Shown here one piece after another: positions 12,036 through 22,064 of a DNA stretch of 64,000 nt. A program made the position numbers and the translations under genes. Numbering within the stretch: position 1 is the stretch's first letter; every line of letters begins with the position of its first letter. The notes under the pieces were generated by a model. The model did not search any database and was not told where the DNA came from. It saw nothing but the letters and a program-made list of their open reading frames with translations. This stretch comes from Prillingera fragicola. Its lineage: Eukaryota > Basidiomycota > Tremellomycetes > Trichosporonales > Trichosporonaceae. The DNA is taken from NCBI GenBank assembly GCA_002335605.1, contig BEDY01000009.1:1-64000 (forward strand), given 5' to 3'.

Positions 12036-12893
12036 GCTGTGTTGCCGCAGCAGCTAGACGTAGTGGGTAACGATACGGAGAGGGAGGGAAGTGACTGCGA
12101 GTAAACTGATAAGATGGGGGTAGTGCAGGATGCAAGAGAGATGTGCGGTGAATTTGACATTGCCGCCCCGAGCCGGGTGGTGCCCTGGCGACTCTTTGTT
12201 GGGCTCTGTTATTGTTGCATCCCATGCTCTCCATACTCTTCTTGGTAGCAGGAGGTAGTGCGTACTCGTGCTCCACAACTTGCTTTGACGTCGACCGCCC
12301 TCACATCTATGCAGTGACGCCACACATTCTACAACGGGACAGGTGCTGGGTGCGCAGCGTTTGACGCTCCGTTTAAGAGTTGTTCAACCGCAGTAGAGAG
12401 ACGAGATCTGAGCGACAAACAGCAACCACCTACGCTGCGCCGTGTCGCAACGATACATGTGTGCAATGCCTGGACCTTTGTGCGAGCTCATCGTCACCAC
12501 TAGACTGTGCGATGTGTTGACTGCGGTATCACGTGACTTGTATGTAAGGTGAGCAAGACTGCGGCTGTCGGGACCGCAAGCTACGGAGCAGCGGCGCAGT
12601 GAGTCCCAATGACCAGGCGGCACCGCTCTGTCCCACAACGCCGAACAAGGGGCCGAGTCTCGGCGACTAGACGGCTGTTTACCAGACAATGCTTGAGAAA
12701 ACAAGGTTTGCCTTACCAGATTCTCGGTGAAATGTCGGCTCATCGACCACTTGTTGCGCAGTAACGACCAACAGGACGAATCATGAGTGGCTTATTAGAA
12801 CTGCGCAACATATGAGCCATTCTCTCCGCAGCTGGAAACGCAGTAGCCTCCTATACCGCCTTGGGGACATCATCCTGCTGCTGCCAACTAAGC

Positions 12894-12933
12894 GCTCGTG
12901 TGCTCGTGTGCTCGTGTGCTCGTGTGCTCGTGC
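12894..12933 (+). repeat. GCTCGTGT octamer, five tandem copies
   Basis: The unit GCTCGTGT repeats at 12894, 12902, 12910, 12918 and 12926, with the last copy ending in C. It lies 223-262 bases upstream of the intradiol dioxygenase ATG. It could be a minisatellite or an array of CGTG-containing binding sites. Confidence 0.85.
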
Positions 12934-13093
12934 GATCGTGCTGCGTTCACTCGACGTGACAGCGGGTGAGTGACGAGCTGCGGCAAGGTCTTTATCCGTA
13001 CTAGAGCGCAGTCTGCCAAGCCCATCTGGTGTCCATGTTTTCGACCGATGCCTTCCTCTTCCAATAACTGCGCTGGCCTTGCCCAGCTCATTG

Positions 13094-13101
13094 TATAAAA
13101 G
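13094..13101 (+). promoter_or_regulatory. TATA box of the intradiol dioxygenase gene
   Basis: TATAAAAG lies 62 bases ahead of the ATG at 13156, a normal distance for a fungal core promoter with a short leader. Confidence 0.6.
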
Positions 13102-13155
13102 CCCAAGCACAATGCTCGACTGACCAACGCCATCACTGACAACACACACTCAACC

Positions 13156-14439
13156 ATGCAACTCCAAGCCCTCGCCCTGCTCCTCACCGCCCTCGCAGTC
13201 ACAGCTCATCCAGGCGAGGACTACCGCGTCGAAGCGTACGAGCGTGCCCAAGCGCTCAGTATTGTCGGAAAGCGCTCCCTCTCTCACTGTGCTGAGAAAC
13301 TCGCCGCACGGGGTGTTCATGCTGCCAACGAGAAGCGCCGTCGTGCCTTGCAAGCCGACTTGGTCAAGCACGCTCAGCGTCGTCGCGACTATGCGACCGT
13401 CCTGGCGACGGACCACAAGTCCAACCTCACCGGCGTCACCGCGGCCACCTCTGCCTCGGACTTGTTCACGGGCACCAACCAGTGCATCCTCGCTCCCGAG
13501 ACGACTGAAGGTCCATACTATGTCACTGGCGAGTATTTCCGCCAAAACGTGACCGAGTCCCAGCAGGGCGTGCCGCTCTATGTCGACATCCAGGTCATTG
13601 ACACCAATACTTGCGAGCCCCTGCCCAACGTCGCATTTGATTTCTGGCACTGCAACGCCACCGGCGTCTACTCTGGTGTCGTGGCGCGTAGCAACGGAAA
13701 CCAAGCCGACGCGTCGAACCTCAACGCCACCTTTTTGCGCGGCATTCAGTCTACCGACAGCTCGGGTGTGGTGCAGTTCCACTCCATCGTTCCCGGCCAC
13801 TACTCTGGTAGGACCAACCATGTGCACATTCTTGCCCACACCGAGGGAAACTGGGAGCTGCTCGCCAACAATACCATTTCGGGCGGCACAACCTCGGCTC
13901 ATGTTGGCCAGCTGTTCTTTGACCAGTCTCTTCTTACCGAAGTCGAGGCCACTGCGCCGTACTCGACCAACACGCAGTCGCAGACACAAAACTCGGAGGA
14001 CAACATCATGTCGGGCGAGGCGGCCGACGTCGACCCCGTGCTCGAGTATGTGCTTCTCGGTGACACGGTCTCGGACGGCATCTTTTCCTGGATCAGCGTC
14101 GGCATCAACTCGACGCTCATCAAGACTGTCAGTTCTGCCGCCACATACGGCGCCGACGGCGGCGTGGCCAATGCCAACTCTATGGGCGGCGGCGGCGGTG
14201 GAGGATCTGGCGGACCGGGCGGGAACGGCACCATGCCCAGCGGGGGTATGGGCGGGGGAATGAATGGCACCACTGGCGGGGGTGCAGCACCAGGCAGTGC
14301 TTCTGCCAGCGCCGCGAGCACGGCCGAGGACGCCACCGTTTCCGCTGGCACGTCGGGGGCTTTGCCGCTGCTTGCGTACGGGTCGCTCGCTGCCATTGTG
14401 CCCGTGCTCATGCTGTCGCTTTCGGCCATTGCCATCTAA
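13156..14439 (+). CDS. Secreted, probably GPI-anchored intradiol ring-cleavage dioxygenase
   Basis: Intronless, 427 aa. A signal peptide (residues 1-17, cleaved near VTAHP) and a propeptide rich in Arg/Lys precede the intradiol domain (about 105-300). Iron-binding positions are visible: Tyr in EGPYY (121/122), Tyr216 in PGHYSGRTNHVHI, and His222/His224; FWHCNATGVYSG is also characteristic. The C-terminus has a Gly-rich stretch, a Ser/Ala-rich linker and a hydrophobic tail, the pattern of GPI attachment. These enzymes cleave catechol-type rings between the two hydroxyls with O2 and non-haem Fe(III). Secreted fungal members act outside the cell on aromatic compounds. Surface retention by a GPI anchor is my inference from the tail. 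Confidence 0.93.
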   Translation: MQLQALALLLTALAVTAHPGEDYRVEAYERAQALSIVGKRSLSHCAEKLAARGVHAANEKRRRALQADLVKHAQRRRDYATVLATDHKSNLTGVTAATSASDLFTGTNQCILAPETTEGPYYVTGEYFRQNVTESQQGVPLYVDIQVIDTNTCEPLPNVAFDFWHCNATGVYSGVVARSNGNQADASNLNATFLRGIQSTDSSGVVQFHSIVPGHYSGRTNHVHILAHTEGNWELLANNTISGGTTSAHVGQLFFDQSLLTEVEATAPYSTNTQSQTQNSEDNIMSGEAADVDPVLEYVLLGDTVSDGIFSWISVGINSTLIKTVSSAATYGADGGVANANSMGGGGGGGSGGPGGNGTMPSGGMGGGMNGTTGGGAAPGSASASAASTAEDATVSAGTSGALPLLAYGSLAAIVPVLMLSLSAIAI

Positions 14440-14548
14440 AGTGCAGTCGAAAGTGTGAATAGACATAGATATGAATGGACTAGCCATTGGCACACTTGTC
14501 ACATTAACTGCTGAATACTGTACAACTACACTGACGACGCACATGAAA

Positions 14549-16950
14549 CTAAGAACCACCACCACCACATCCACCACCACCACCACCGCCTCCGCCACCA
14601 CACCCGCCACCACCACCACCACCGCCTCCTCCGCACCCACCGGCCGTGGCGCACGCAGTAATGGCGTGTGCACCTCCACCATCTCCACACATTCCGCCGG
14701 CACCGCCACACCCAGCCCCGCCCCCCGCCCGGTTGCCGCCGGTGCAGCAAGGAGCGTCGGAACCACCCCCACAAGCGGCTCCGCCACCGGCGCCCATCCC
14801 AACACCAACACCCACGCCGACGCCGATACCAATGGCGCCCGCGCCCACGGCCATTGCCCACGGGTTGCGTAGACCCCATGGCCCCGAGGCCGTGTACGGC
14901 GCCACTCCCCAGTATCCGTCCATTCCGCCCATGCCTGCGGCGGCGTCTGGGCGGCGGCGGCGCTGGTCTGTCGCGTCGCGGCTGAAGGCAAAGTCGGCGC
15001 GGAAGGGGTCTGGGTGGTTCGGGTTGGCAAAGGGGCGCTCGAGGGTCGCGGCGTAGAGCTTGTCGGCCTTCCGCGAGCCGACAATGTGCATGCGGTTGTG
15101 GGTCGAGGGACACTCTGCCGCGCGGTTGGCGACGCTGGCGTCGTCGTCGGTCATGGCGGTAATCTCTTGCAGGGTACCGGCGATGGACTGGGCGTTCTTG
15201 TCGCGGCCGCCGAGGCTGAAGAGGGACCCGCTGGCCCTGCGTTTCGCCGACGCCAACGCCTTTGCTGCGTCTTTGGGCACGGGACAGCCGCAGCCAGAGT
15301 AGTTTGCATGGAAGCGCTTCGCCCACAGCTCTGCCGCCCGGTCGTACGCCGACTTGAGGTGCGTGTCGGCAATGGCGTCGTCGTGGTTGATAAACTTGCC
15401 CACAAAGCGCGTCGTGTCCAACTCGTACAGCCGGCCGTGGAGCTGGTGCGAGTGCCAGGCAAGGTCAATGTCGAGCGTCGGCGACAGGAACGCGTGCGGG
15501 TTGGCATTCATCAGGTCCAAGAACGCGTGGTAGCGCGCGGCAGACTTTTGCAAAAAGTAAAATCTGCCCTCGTCCTGCTCGTTGGACCACCGTGCATGGT
15601 CGAGCCAGCCGAGCGCGTGCATGTTGGAGATGAAGCCCGCTTGGCGCATAATGGCAGGGCCGAGGTCGACGCTGAACACCAGCCCCGAGCCAGCATTGTA
15701 CACGCGATTCATGCGCGCCACTGCGGCGCCAATGGCCCCCCGGTAGCCGGTGGTAGTGAGGTTGCCGAGCGTCTGCTTGCGCGCGACGTCGCGGAACAGC
15801 GCCTCGGCAGCAACCCTGTTCAGGATACCGGCGCGCATGGCCGAGAGGTTCCACTGATTGTGGTTTCCGACGTCCTTGAGTAAGCCATACTTGTTTGTCG
15901 CCGCGCGCATAAGCGCGGAGGACATTTCCTCGCCGGCCGCCTGCGTAAAGGACGGAGTCTCGTTGTACCCCAGCCCCGCGAGAAAAGTGTTGCGCTGGAA
16001 GAGTACGTCGCCCAGGTCGTTGATGAGTTTGCCACAGCGGAGCACATTGTGCGTGAGGGTTAGACCGCAGCTTACACACGGGGCAGCCATGTCGGGCGTG
16101 GCGTAGCCGCCGCCAACGCCGGGGGGGCCGAGGAGCGGGACATTGTTGATGGTGTCGCACTTGGGGCACAGGAATGTCACGAGCGTGTCGAGGGAGTGCA
16201 GGGGAACGTGAGACGGCTCGCGCACGGGAATGTACATGAGCGAGTCGTCAATCCTCAAAGCCTATGCTGTCAGTTACCCATGCAGCCGCGGCGGTGACTG
16301 TGACTTACAATTAGCCGGAGAGGGAACGCGCCGAGGATGGCGAGCCCTCGCAGCTTGTTGCTGCCCATGCGGACCATGTCCTCCCTGTAAGCGCTCGGGT
16401 TGAGCATGTACGTGTGCCACGCCATGAGAACATCAATGTCGACACCGGCGAGCGCGTTCTCGACGTCTTGGACCGAAGGCTTGCCGTTGGGAGCGGCATT
16501 GATTGCCATCACCTGCGGGGACATTGCCCAGTCCTGGAACCGCGTGCCGGCACGCGTGCAAAACGCTGCCCATTTCACCTCTTCCGGCACCTGCTGGTCT
16601 GGCGACGCGTCAAAGGTTGGGAGCGCGCGCACGTCGGCTTGAAGCTTGTGCAGGCAGCCGAGGAAGCGCAAGTGGTCTACGAGCTCGGGGACCGTGACGA
16701 GCGGCGCGACATAGTGCTTGCCGATGCGAAAGGTGGTAGGGAGCTTGGTCGTGCTGTCAATGGGAGGTGGGGCTGAGGAGGCTTCTGCAGCGGTGTCGGC
16801 GTCGCGCTTCTTGTCTGTACGGGATGCGATGCGGGACAGTGTCTGGGAGAGCTTTGAGCCGCCGACAGAGTATGCTGGGGGTGGTGGCGAAGGGTCCTTT
16901 GACTCTTCCTCGGGGAAGCAGTCCTTGTCCTTTTTGGACTTTGAGAACAT
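14549..16950 (-). CDS. GRDP-like (glycine-rich domain) protein with Cys-Gly tail
   Basis: Exons 16950-16309 and 16261-14549 flank a 47-nt intron and give 784 aa. The N-terminal 100 residues are Pro/Ser-rich and charged. The region about 105-480 carries the GRDP-like (formerly DUF1399) pattern twice: DIDVLMAWHTYMLNP near the end of exon 1 and DIDLAWHSHQLH further on, followed by FINHDD. A CPKC...CVSC pair between them may bind zinc. The C-terminus (about 650-784) is extremely glycine-rich, with CGG repeats and two blocks of ten glycines bounded by cysteines; on the plus strand this is the CCACCACC tract at 14556-14645. Plant relatives are linked to development and stress; the fungal role is unknown. 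There is no signal peptide, so it is likely intracellular. Confidence 0.85.
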
Positions 16951-17556
16951 GGTGGGGGCGTTATGGGTTGAGTGATGGTGTGGATGATTAGGACATGAGA
17001 GAGTGAGAGAGAGAGATAGAGAGACACGGTCAAGTAGAAGAGTGGCAAGTCGCTCGACGGGATGACCACAACACCGCGGGTGGTCGGCTTGATCGGCAAC
17101 CTCGGCACCAACCCGTCCTGGCCATCCTCTTCATGCCCGCGTTCCCGCTCTATGCATATGATGATGGTCTCTCTCTCTCTCTCTCTCTCCGCCGGGATCA
17201 CTGGTCAAACGTCCAATGCAGTGCACACTGGCCTGCAAGGGCTTTAGGTTTGTCCAGCTTTAGAAGATGGCCCCCTGACCGTGCTCGCTTCTGCCGCACC
17301 TGCCTTTCTTCTTGTCCATGCTTCTCGAGGCATGTTGTCCACAACGCGGCCAGTGGCTTGCTGCTCCATCACGCGCCGAGGACCTGATATCTTTCTATAC
17401 CGGGCTGCCAAGAGAGGGAGATGCCAAGAGCCGGGACAACGTGCAGAGCCCAGTCTAGGCACACGAGAGTGGGGTTGTTCCTGCTGCCATAGCACGCTCC
17501 ATGGCCATCCGCCACTGAAGTCAAGCAGTGCTCGTCACCCTTCTTGCATACAGCTG
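16951..17556. other. Intergenic region with GA/CT microsatellites
   Basis: The promoter of the GRDP-like gene lies here, with a GA-rich run at 16996-17024 (CT-rich on the coding strand) and a perfect CT repeat of about 11 units at 17168-17189. The remainder up to 17556 is the 3' side of the SnoaL-like gene. No coding region is supported. Confidence 0.5.
17168..17189 (+). repeat. CT dinucleotide microsatellite
   Basis: About eleven perfect CT units, 220 bases upstream of the GRDP-like start codon on the opposite strand. Likely length-polymorphic. Confidence 0.8.
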
Positions 17557-18054
17557 CTACAGCTTGGCCTTGTCCTTGTACGCTGGAATCTTGTTGCTAA
17601 GCCTCTTCTTCATCTCCTCATACAACGCCTGCAGCCCATTGAGCGGACGCACCATGACCTCAAAGTCGACAATCTGACCGTCGTCGTTGAACCGGATCAG
17701 ATCAATCCCCTTGAGCCCCTTGCCCTGCACCACTGCACTAAACTCGAGCACGACGTTGAGCCCGTCAGGACTGGCCAGCTGACGGTAGTAGGTAAAGTCT
17801 TGGAACACTGTAATGACAGTGGAGAGGGCGAGGACGACTGCGTCGCGCGATGCATAGGGAATGTGCGCAGCGGGGGACCGGAAGACTGCGTCAGGATGGA
17901 GGATAGAGGGCAGGTCGGTCATGTCCTCTGACTCGATCATGGCGTGCCATTTGGCCAGTGCGCGGGCTACCGCTGGCTTGACAGCCTTGTCGTCGAGCAC
18001 GTATGGAGGAGCTGGATAGGTTAGTGTTGGTCTGGCAGGGGAGGACGCACCCAT
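17557..18054 (-). CDS. SnoaL/NTF2-like fold protein
   Basis: The best model is a 4-nt first exon (18054-18051), a 39-nt intron with a CTAAC branch site, and a main exon 18011-17557, giving 152 aa starting MAPPYVLDD. An unspliced start at 18087 would give 176 aa with an unrelated N-terminus. The domain (about 15-135) has the SnoaL-like pattern: an N-terminal helix with WHAMIES, LHPDAVFRSP, then VFQDFTYYRQ and alternating strands ending GIDLIRFNDDGQIVDFEVMV. The fold forms a small cone-shaped pocket used by cyclases, hydratases, isomerases and non-catalytic binders. The function of this copy cannot be told. Confidence 0.8.
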   Translation of the reverse strand: MGASSPARPTLTYPAPPYVLDDKAVKPAVARALAKWHAMIESEDMTDLPSILHPDAVFRSPAAHIPYASRDAVVLALSTVITVFQDFTYYRQLASPDGLNVVLEFSAVVQGKGLKGIDLIRFNDDGQIVDFEVMVRPLNGLQALYEEMKKRLSNKIPAYKDKAKL

Positions 18055-18601
18055 TTGATGTGATGTGCGATGGGGACGTTTTATCATGGCGGGCTCGTTC
18101 TTATAGGGCCAGCGAGGAGGTGCTTGCCCACTCGCTCAGAACGAGTTCGAGCCCGAGCCCGCTACCGGTTATGCTGTCGACACTACCCATCTCACCACTG
18201 CTAGGAAGCGAGAAGAAGACGACGGCCCCCGCTGACCGTCCACGAGGTCACGGCGGTGACCGCCGCACCGTGTCAAACGGATGGAGATGACCCCACATGG
18301 CCGTGTCCGAATCCCCCCAGCGTACAAGTGTTCCGCTTGCTGGTCCCACATGGGAACACATGCTCCGCCCCCTCCCCATGCATGCATGCTCCTCTCTCGC
18401 TCCCATGTCCACGAGCTGCACCAGCTGCACGCGACAACGACATGCAAAGATGATTTGCTCTTAACCCAATGCCATTCGTCCCCTCGTCGTCTCTCTCCTC
18501 ATCACTTCACTACTACTGCCCACCAACCCGGCAATACCAAAAGTCGTCCTTTCACCGCTTTCCTCTTTCCTCTTCTTCTCTAATTCTCCCTTACCACCAC
18601 C
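18055..18601. other. Divergent promoter of SnoaL-like and aminopeptidase genes
   Basis: About 550 bases between two outward-reading genes. The last 100 bases before 18602 are CT-rich and end in ACCACCACC-ATG, a strong fungal start context for the aminopeptidase. No gene is seen. Confidence 0.45.
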
Positions 18602-20341
18602 ATGTCGGTACGTCTCTTGACACGCTCGCCTGCCACTGCTGCTCTGCTGCAATCTACCCACTCCTTACACAAACTCCCTCTGCGCACCATCTCCACCTTT
18701 CCATCCTCTTCCATCCAGCTCTACACCCCACGTCTCAACCGACCACCACACATCGCTGCTACCCATGATGCCAGGCAACGATCAATGTCTCACACTGCCC
18801 AGTTCCCTTCTCCCTCCAAGGCTCCCGCCGACACTAAAGTCACCACCCTTGCACCCGCAGCGGGTCCCATCAAGGGTGCCGAAGCCGTCGTCATTGGTGT
18901 CGCAAAGGTCGACGACTCGGCCAAGATTGTCGGCACCGCCAACGTCCTCGATGATGACCGCTCGACCAAGCTCGCCGCCTTCCTCGCCAAGCAGGGCGGA
19001 AAGGGCAAGCCCAACTCGCTTGTGACCGTCCCCGGCGGTGACAATGACCCCGCTCCTGTCCTCATCTTTGTTGGTCTCGGCGAGCAAACTGACGGCGCCT
19101 TCAAGCCCGAGGTGCTTCGCCGCGCTGCCGGCACCGCCCTCCGTGCTGCTGGTGGCATGGAGCTCGCCAACGTTGCCGTCTTGATGCCTACCGACACCCC
19201 CGAGGCCCTCACCGCTGTCACCGAGGGTGCGTCGCTCGGTGCCTACGCCTGGAACTCGTACAAGTCCAAGGACACTACCGCCCCCGTCGCCAACGTTCAG
19301 ATTGTCACTGGCGGCGACGAGGCTGTCGTCAAGGCTGCCGAGATTACTGCGCGTCACCAGAAGAAGGCTCGTGACCTCGTCAACACTCCCCCCTGCGACC
19401 TCTACCCCCAGACCTTTGCCGAGTACGCCATCGGTGCCGCCAAGGGTATCGAGGGTGTTGTCGTCGAGGTCTGGGACGAGAAGAAGCTCAAGGAGGAGAA
19501 GATGGGTGGCATTGTTGCCGTCGGTCAGGGCTCGATCAACCCCCCTCGTCTTGTCAAGATTGCCTACACTCCCAAGAACGACGGCAAGAAGCACCTCGCC
19601 ATTGTCGGCAAGGGCATCACCTTTGACTCGGGAGGTATCTCGCTCAAGCCTTCGCCCAAGATGTTTGAGATGAAGGGCGACATGGGCGGTGCTGCCGCTA
19701 CCGTCCACGCTGTGCTCGCCGCCGCCGAGCTCAAGGTCGCAAGCCGTGTCACTGGCTGGCTCTGCTGCGCAGAGAACATGCCCTCGGGCTCGGCGCTCAA
19801 GAACGCCGACGTCATCCGCCAGCGCACCGGCACTACCGTCGAGTGCCACAACACTGACGCCGAGGGCCGTCTCGTCCTCGCCGATGGCCTTGCCGTTGCC
19901 CAGTCCAAGGAGACTGGCTACGGTACCGAGGACGCCGACCCCGATCTCCTCCTCGACATTGCCACCCTCACCGGTGCCCAGATGGCCGCCCTCGGCACGC
20001 GCACGGCCGGCCTCATGGGCGACGACAAGGCTGTCCGCGCCGTCGAGGCCGCGTCCAAGGTCTGTGGCGAGCAGTTCTGGGCCATGCCCTTCCCCGAGGA
20101 GCTGCTCGAGGACCTCAAGTCGACCACCGCAGACCTCAAGAACATTGGCAGCGTCCCCTACGGCGGCATGCTCAAGGCTGGTGTCTTTTTGCAGCAGTTT
20201 GCGGGCAAGAAGGGCAACTGGGCCCACCTCGACATTGCTGGTCCTGCGGCCAACTTTGCCGCGCCTCATGGCTACACTTCCACCGAGGGTACTGGTTTCG
20301 GTGTGCGTACGCTTGTCAAGGTTGCCGAGCAGCTTGCCTAG
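18602..20341 (+). CDS. M17 leucyl (cytosol-type) aminopeptidase
   Basis: Intronless reading gives 579 aa. The M17 catalytic half is complete: VGKGITFDSGGISLKP (Lys337, Asp342, Lys349), KGDMGGAA with Asp360, and NTDAEGRL (417-424) with metal ligands Asp419 and Glu421 and the catalytic Arg423. It forms a hexameric two-zinc exopeptidase that removes N-terminal residues. The first 60 residues are rich in Arg, Ser and Leu with hardly any acidic residues, like a mitochondrial presequence. A second in-frame ATG at 18785 (MSHTAQF) would make a cytosolic form lacking it. GTACGT directly after ATGTCG could also be a splice donor, so the N-terminus needs transcript support. Confidence 0.93.
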   Translation: MSVRLLTRSPATAALLQSTHSLHKLPLRTISTFPSSSIQLYTPRLNRPPHIAATHDARQRSMSHTAQFPSPSKAPADTKVTTLAPAAGPIKGAEAVVIGVAKVDDSAKIVGTANVLDDDRSTKLAAFLAKQGGKGKPNSLVTVPGGDNDPAPVLIFVGLGEQTDGAFKPEVLRRAAGTALRAAGGMELANVAVLMPTDTPEALTAVTEGASLGAYAWNSYKSKDTTAPVANVQIVTGGDEAVVKAAEITARHQKKARDLVNTPPCDLYPQTFAEYAIGAAKGIEGVVVEVWDEKKLKEEKMGGIVAVGQGSINPPRLVKIAYTPKNDGKKHLAIVGKGITFDSGGISLKPSPKMFEMKGDMGGAAATVHAVLAAAELKVASRVTGWLCCAENMPSGSALKNADVIRQRTGTTVECHNTDAEGRLVLADGLAVAQSKETGYGTEDADPDLLLDIATLTGAQMAALGTRTAGLMGDDKAVRAVEAASKVCGEQFWAMPFPEELLEDLKSTTADLKNIGSVPYGGMLKAGVFLQQFAGKKGNWAHLDIAGPAANFAAPHGYTSTEGTGFGVRTLVKVAEQLA

Positions 20342-20733
20342 GCGGTGCGCGGGGAGAAGCAGTGGTAGAAGTAGTAGTATACACCAATGTCAAAAGAGGA
20401 CTCTGTCCTCGCTGTCGCATTCACTGGCGAGCAGTGCAGGTGTCAAGGTGGCCGTGTGCTTGACAGAGCTTGGGAGCAGGCTGGGCAGGAAGACAGACGT
20501 GCCAAGCACTGCCGCCACGCTCACAAAGGCTGACTGCATCCCCCCCAACTATGTTGCACAGTGCGTGGACACGGAGTGTGGTCTCGAAGGTGTATCAGCG
20601 CGGGATCGATGTGACCGTGTCCCCACCGCTGACTGTCGGCCGCCGGCTTCTCCGGTTATATTACCCGCGTAGACATTTGTTCACCTCATACCTTGTCAAC
20701 CCATCTCTTGTTGTTCGTCACACCTCTTTCACC
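20342..20733. other. Short intergenic region
   Basis: Terminator region of the aminopeptidase and promoter of the PaxU-like gene. A TTATATTA element lies at about 20675, roughly 60 bases ahead of the next ATG. Nothing else is recognised. Confidence 0.4.
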
Positions 20734-21726
20734 ATGACTAGCCCAGCCAACCCCCTAGGGCTGCTCACCCGCCTCTCTCGCCGCGTCTACCTCTACAAAC
20801 CCACGGCCACCCCATCCCCAAAGGCCCCCAAACTCATCCTCCTCGCAACATGGATGGCGGCCCCCGCAGGCCCCATCGCAAAGTACATTCAGCAATACCG
20901 CATACTCTACCCCACCTCGTCCATCCTGCTGGTCCGCAGTGAGCCTGCCGACTTCTTTGTTCCCTGGCGAAGCAAGCACGAGATCGCCACCGCCGCTGCC
21001 GCCGTGCGCGCGGCCTTCCCCACAATAGAGAGCTCGGCCGACCCGGAACTGCTGGTCCACGTCTGGTCCAACGGAGGCAGCACAATGCTGGCCCGCGTTC
21101 GCGCAGAGCTGCGCACGGGAAAGCCAGTCTTCCACTTGCCCAGCTATACGCTCATCTTTGACTCGTGCCCGGGCCAATTTGACTATCGCGCGACGTACAC
21201 TGCGTTCCAGCTCTCGATCCCTTCGGTCTGGCTGCGCCGGCTGCTCGCGCCCGCCATTCACGCAATGTGCAGCTGGTTCTGGCTCATGACGGCGTGGGCG
21301 CGCTGGAAAAATCGCCACCTCGTGGCTGCTGGGAAGAAGCCAGTCCCAGCTGGACCGCTCCAGCTCTCTGCCGCAGCTCACAACAGCACGCGATACCTCG
21401 ACGCCGAGGTGCGCCGGACCTACATCTACAGCGACACGGACAGGCTCATTCCGGCCGACGACGTCGAGGACCATGCACGAGAGGCAGAGGAAGTTGGGTT
21501 CACCGTGCACATGGAAAAGTTTATTGGCAGTGGGCACGTCGCGCACGCCAAGGCAGAGCCAGAGAGGTACTGGAGGGTCGTGAGGGAGACCTGGGATGGG
21601 CCGTTGCGGGACGACGACGAGACACTCGTCGGCGTCGATGCTGCCATCTCCAAGGCGCTCAATGGGGATGCTGGCAAGGTGGGTAATGGCGATGCCCCGG
21701 AAGTGGAGGTTCACGCCTCGGCCTAG
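20734..21726 (+). CDS. DUF829 (TMEM53/PaxU-like) alpha/beta-hydrolase-fold protein
   Basis: Intronless, 331 aa; the ATG at 20734 is in an ACC-ATG context. Hallmarks of the DUF829 family are present: LILLATWMAAP near residue 35, VHVWSNGGS with the probable nucleophile Ser112, YIYSDTDRLIP with Asp236 and GSGHVAH with His268, forming a plausible catalytic triad. Fungal relatives include PaxU, named from the paxilline cluster, and animal relatives are nuclear-envelope TMEM53. A hydrophobic stretch at about 165-190 could associate with a membrane. The substrate is not known. No metabolite-cluster backbone gene is nearby, so a housekeeping role is more likely than a pathway role. Confidence 0.85.
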   Translation: MTSPANPLGLLTRLSRRVYLYKPTATPSPKAPKLILLATWMAAPAGPIAKYIQQYRILYPTSSILLVRSEPADFFVPWRSKHEIATAAAAVRAAFPTIESSADPELLVHVWSNGGSTMLARVRAELRTGKPVFHLPSYTLIFDSCPGQFDYRATYTAFQLSIPSVWLRRLLAPAIHAMCSWFWLMTAWARWKNRHLVAAGKKPVPAGPLQLSAAAHNSTRYLDAEVRRTYIYSDTDRLIPADDVEDHAREAEEVGFTVHMEKFIGSGHVAHAKAEPERYWRVVRETWDGPLRDDDETLVGVDAAISKALNGDAGKVGNGDAPEVEVHASA

Positions 21727-22064
21727 AGCAGCTAGATGATACTCATGCAGCTAATGACTCTTTATGACCCTTTGCCAGCATGGGTCGATATTCAGCAGGC
21801 CAATGGGCTCTTGCATTGTTGCATTCATGCGTATAGCGTAAGTTGCCTTGCCTCGCTGACTGCCGGTACTACACCACCGAGCTCTCCTGGGCCGTACGCC
21901 TATTGACACGGTTGCTGAATGGACACTTTTTCTTGCTGTGACTCCTGCAGGTGCAGGTTGACCGTCTGGAGTGAACTGCTTGCTAATCGTGCACCCATCC
22001 GCTTACATCCCTATACCTGTCCACACAATTATTGGACGTTATCATTCTACAAGGTGTTCATCGC
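21727..22064. other. Intergenic region between convergent genes
   Basis: About 340 bases between the stop codons of the PaxU-like gene and the siderophore-type transporter. I see nothing beyond terminator sequence. Confidence 0.4.

Larger units (their letters stand above)
12036..13155. other. Intergenic region with an octamer repeat and TATA box
   Basis: No coding region is supported in this 1.1-kb stretch between the regulator (minus strand) and the intradiol dioxygenase (plus strand). It contains a five-copy 8-base repeat at 12894-12933 and a TATA box at 13094. Short frames here have no recognisable domains. Confidence 0.5.

Noticed and set aside
13150..15084. 644-aa minus-strand frame opposite the intradiol dioxygenase and GRDP-like tail
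   Set aside because: It is a shadow frame of GC-biased codons, low complexity, and runs across two real genes in other frames.
18120..18170. GTTCGAGCC resembling a tRNA B box
   Set aside because: No matching A box or acceptor-stem pairing at the right distance.
18782..20269. 495-aa minus-strand frame opposite the aminopeptidase
   Set aside because: Gly/Val/Leu-rich mirror of strongly biased codons; no domain and no start context.
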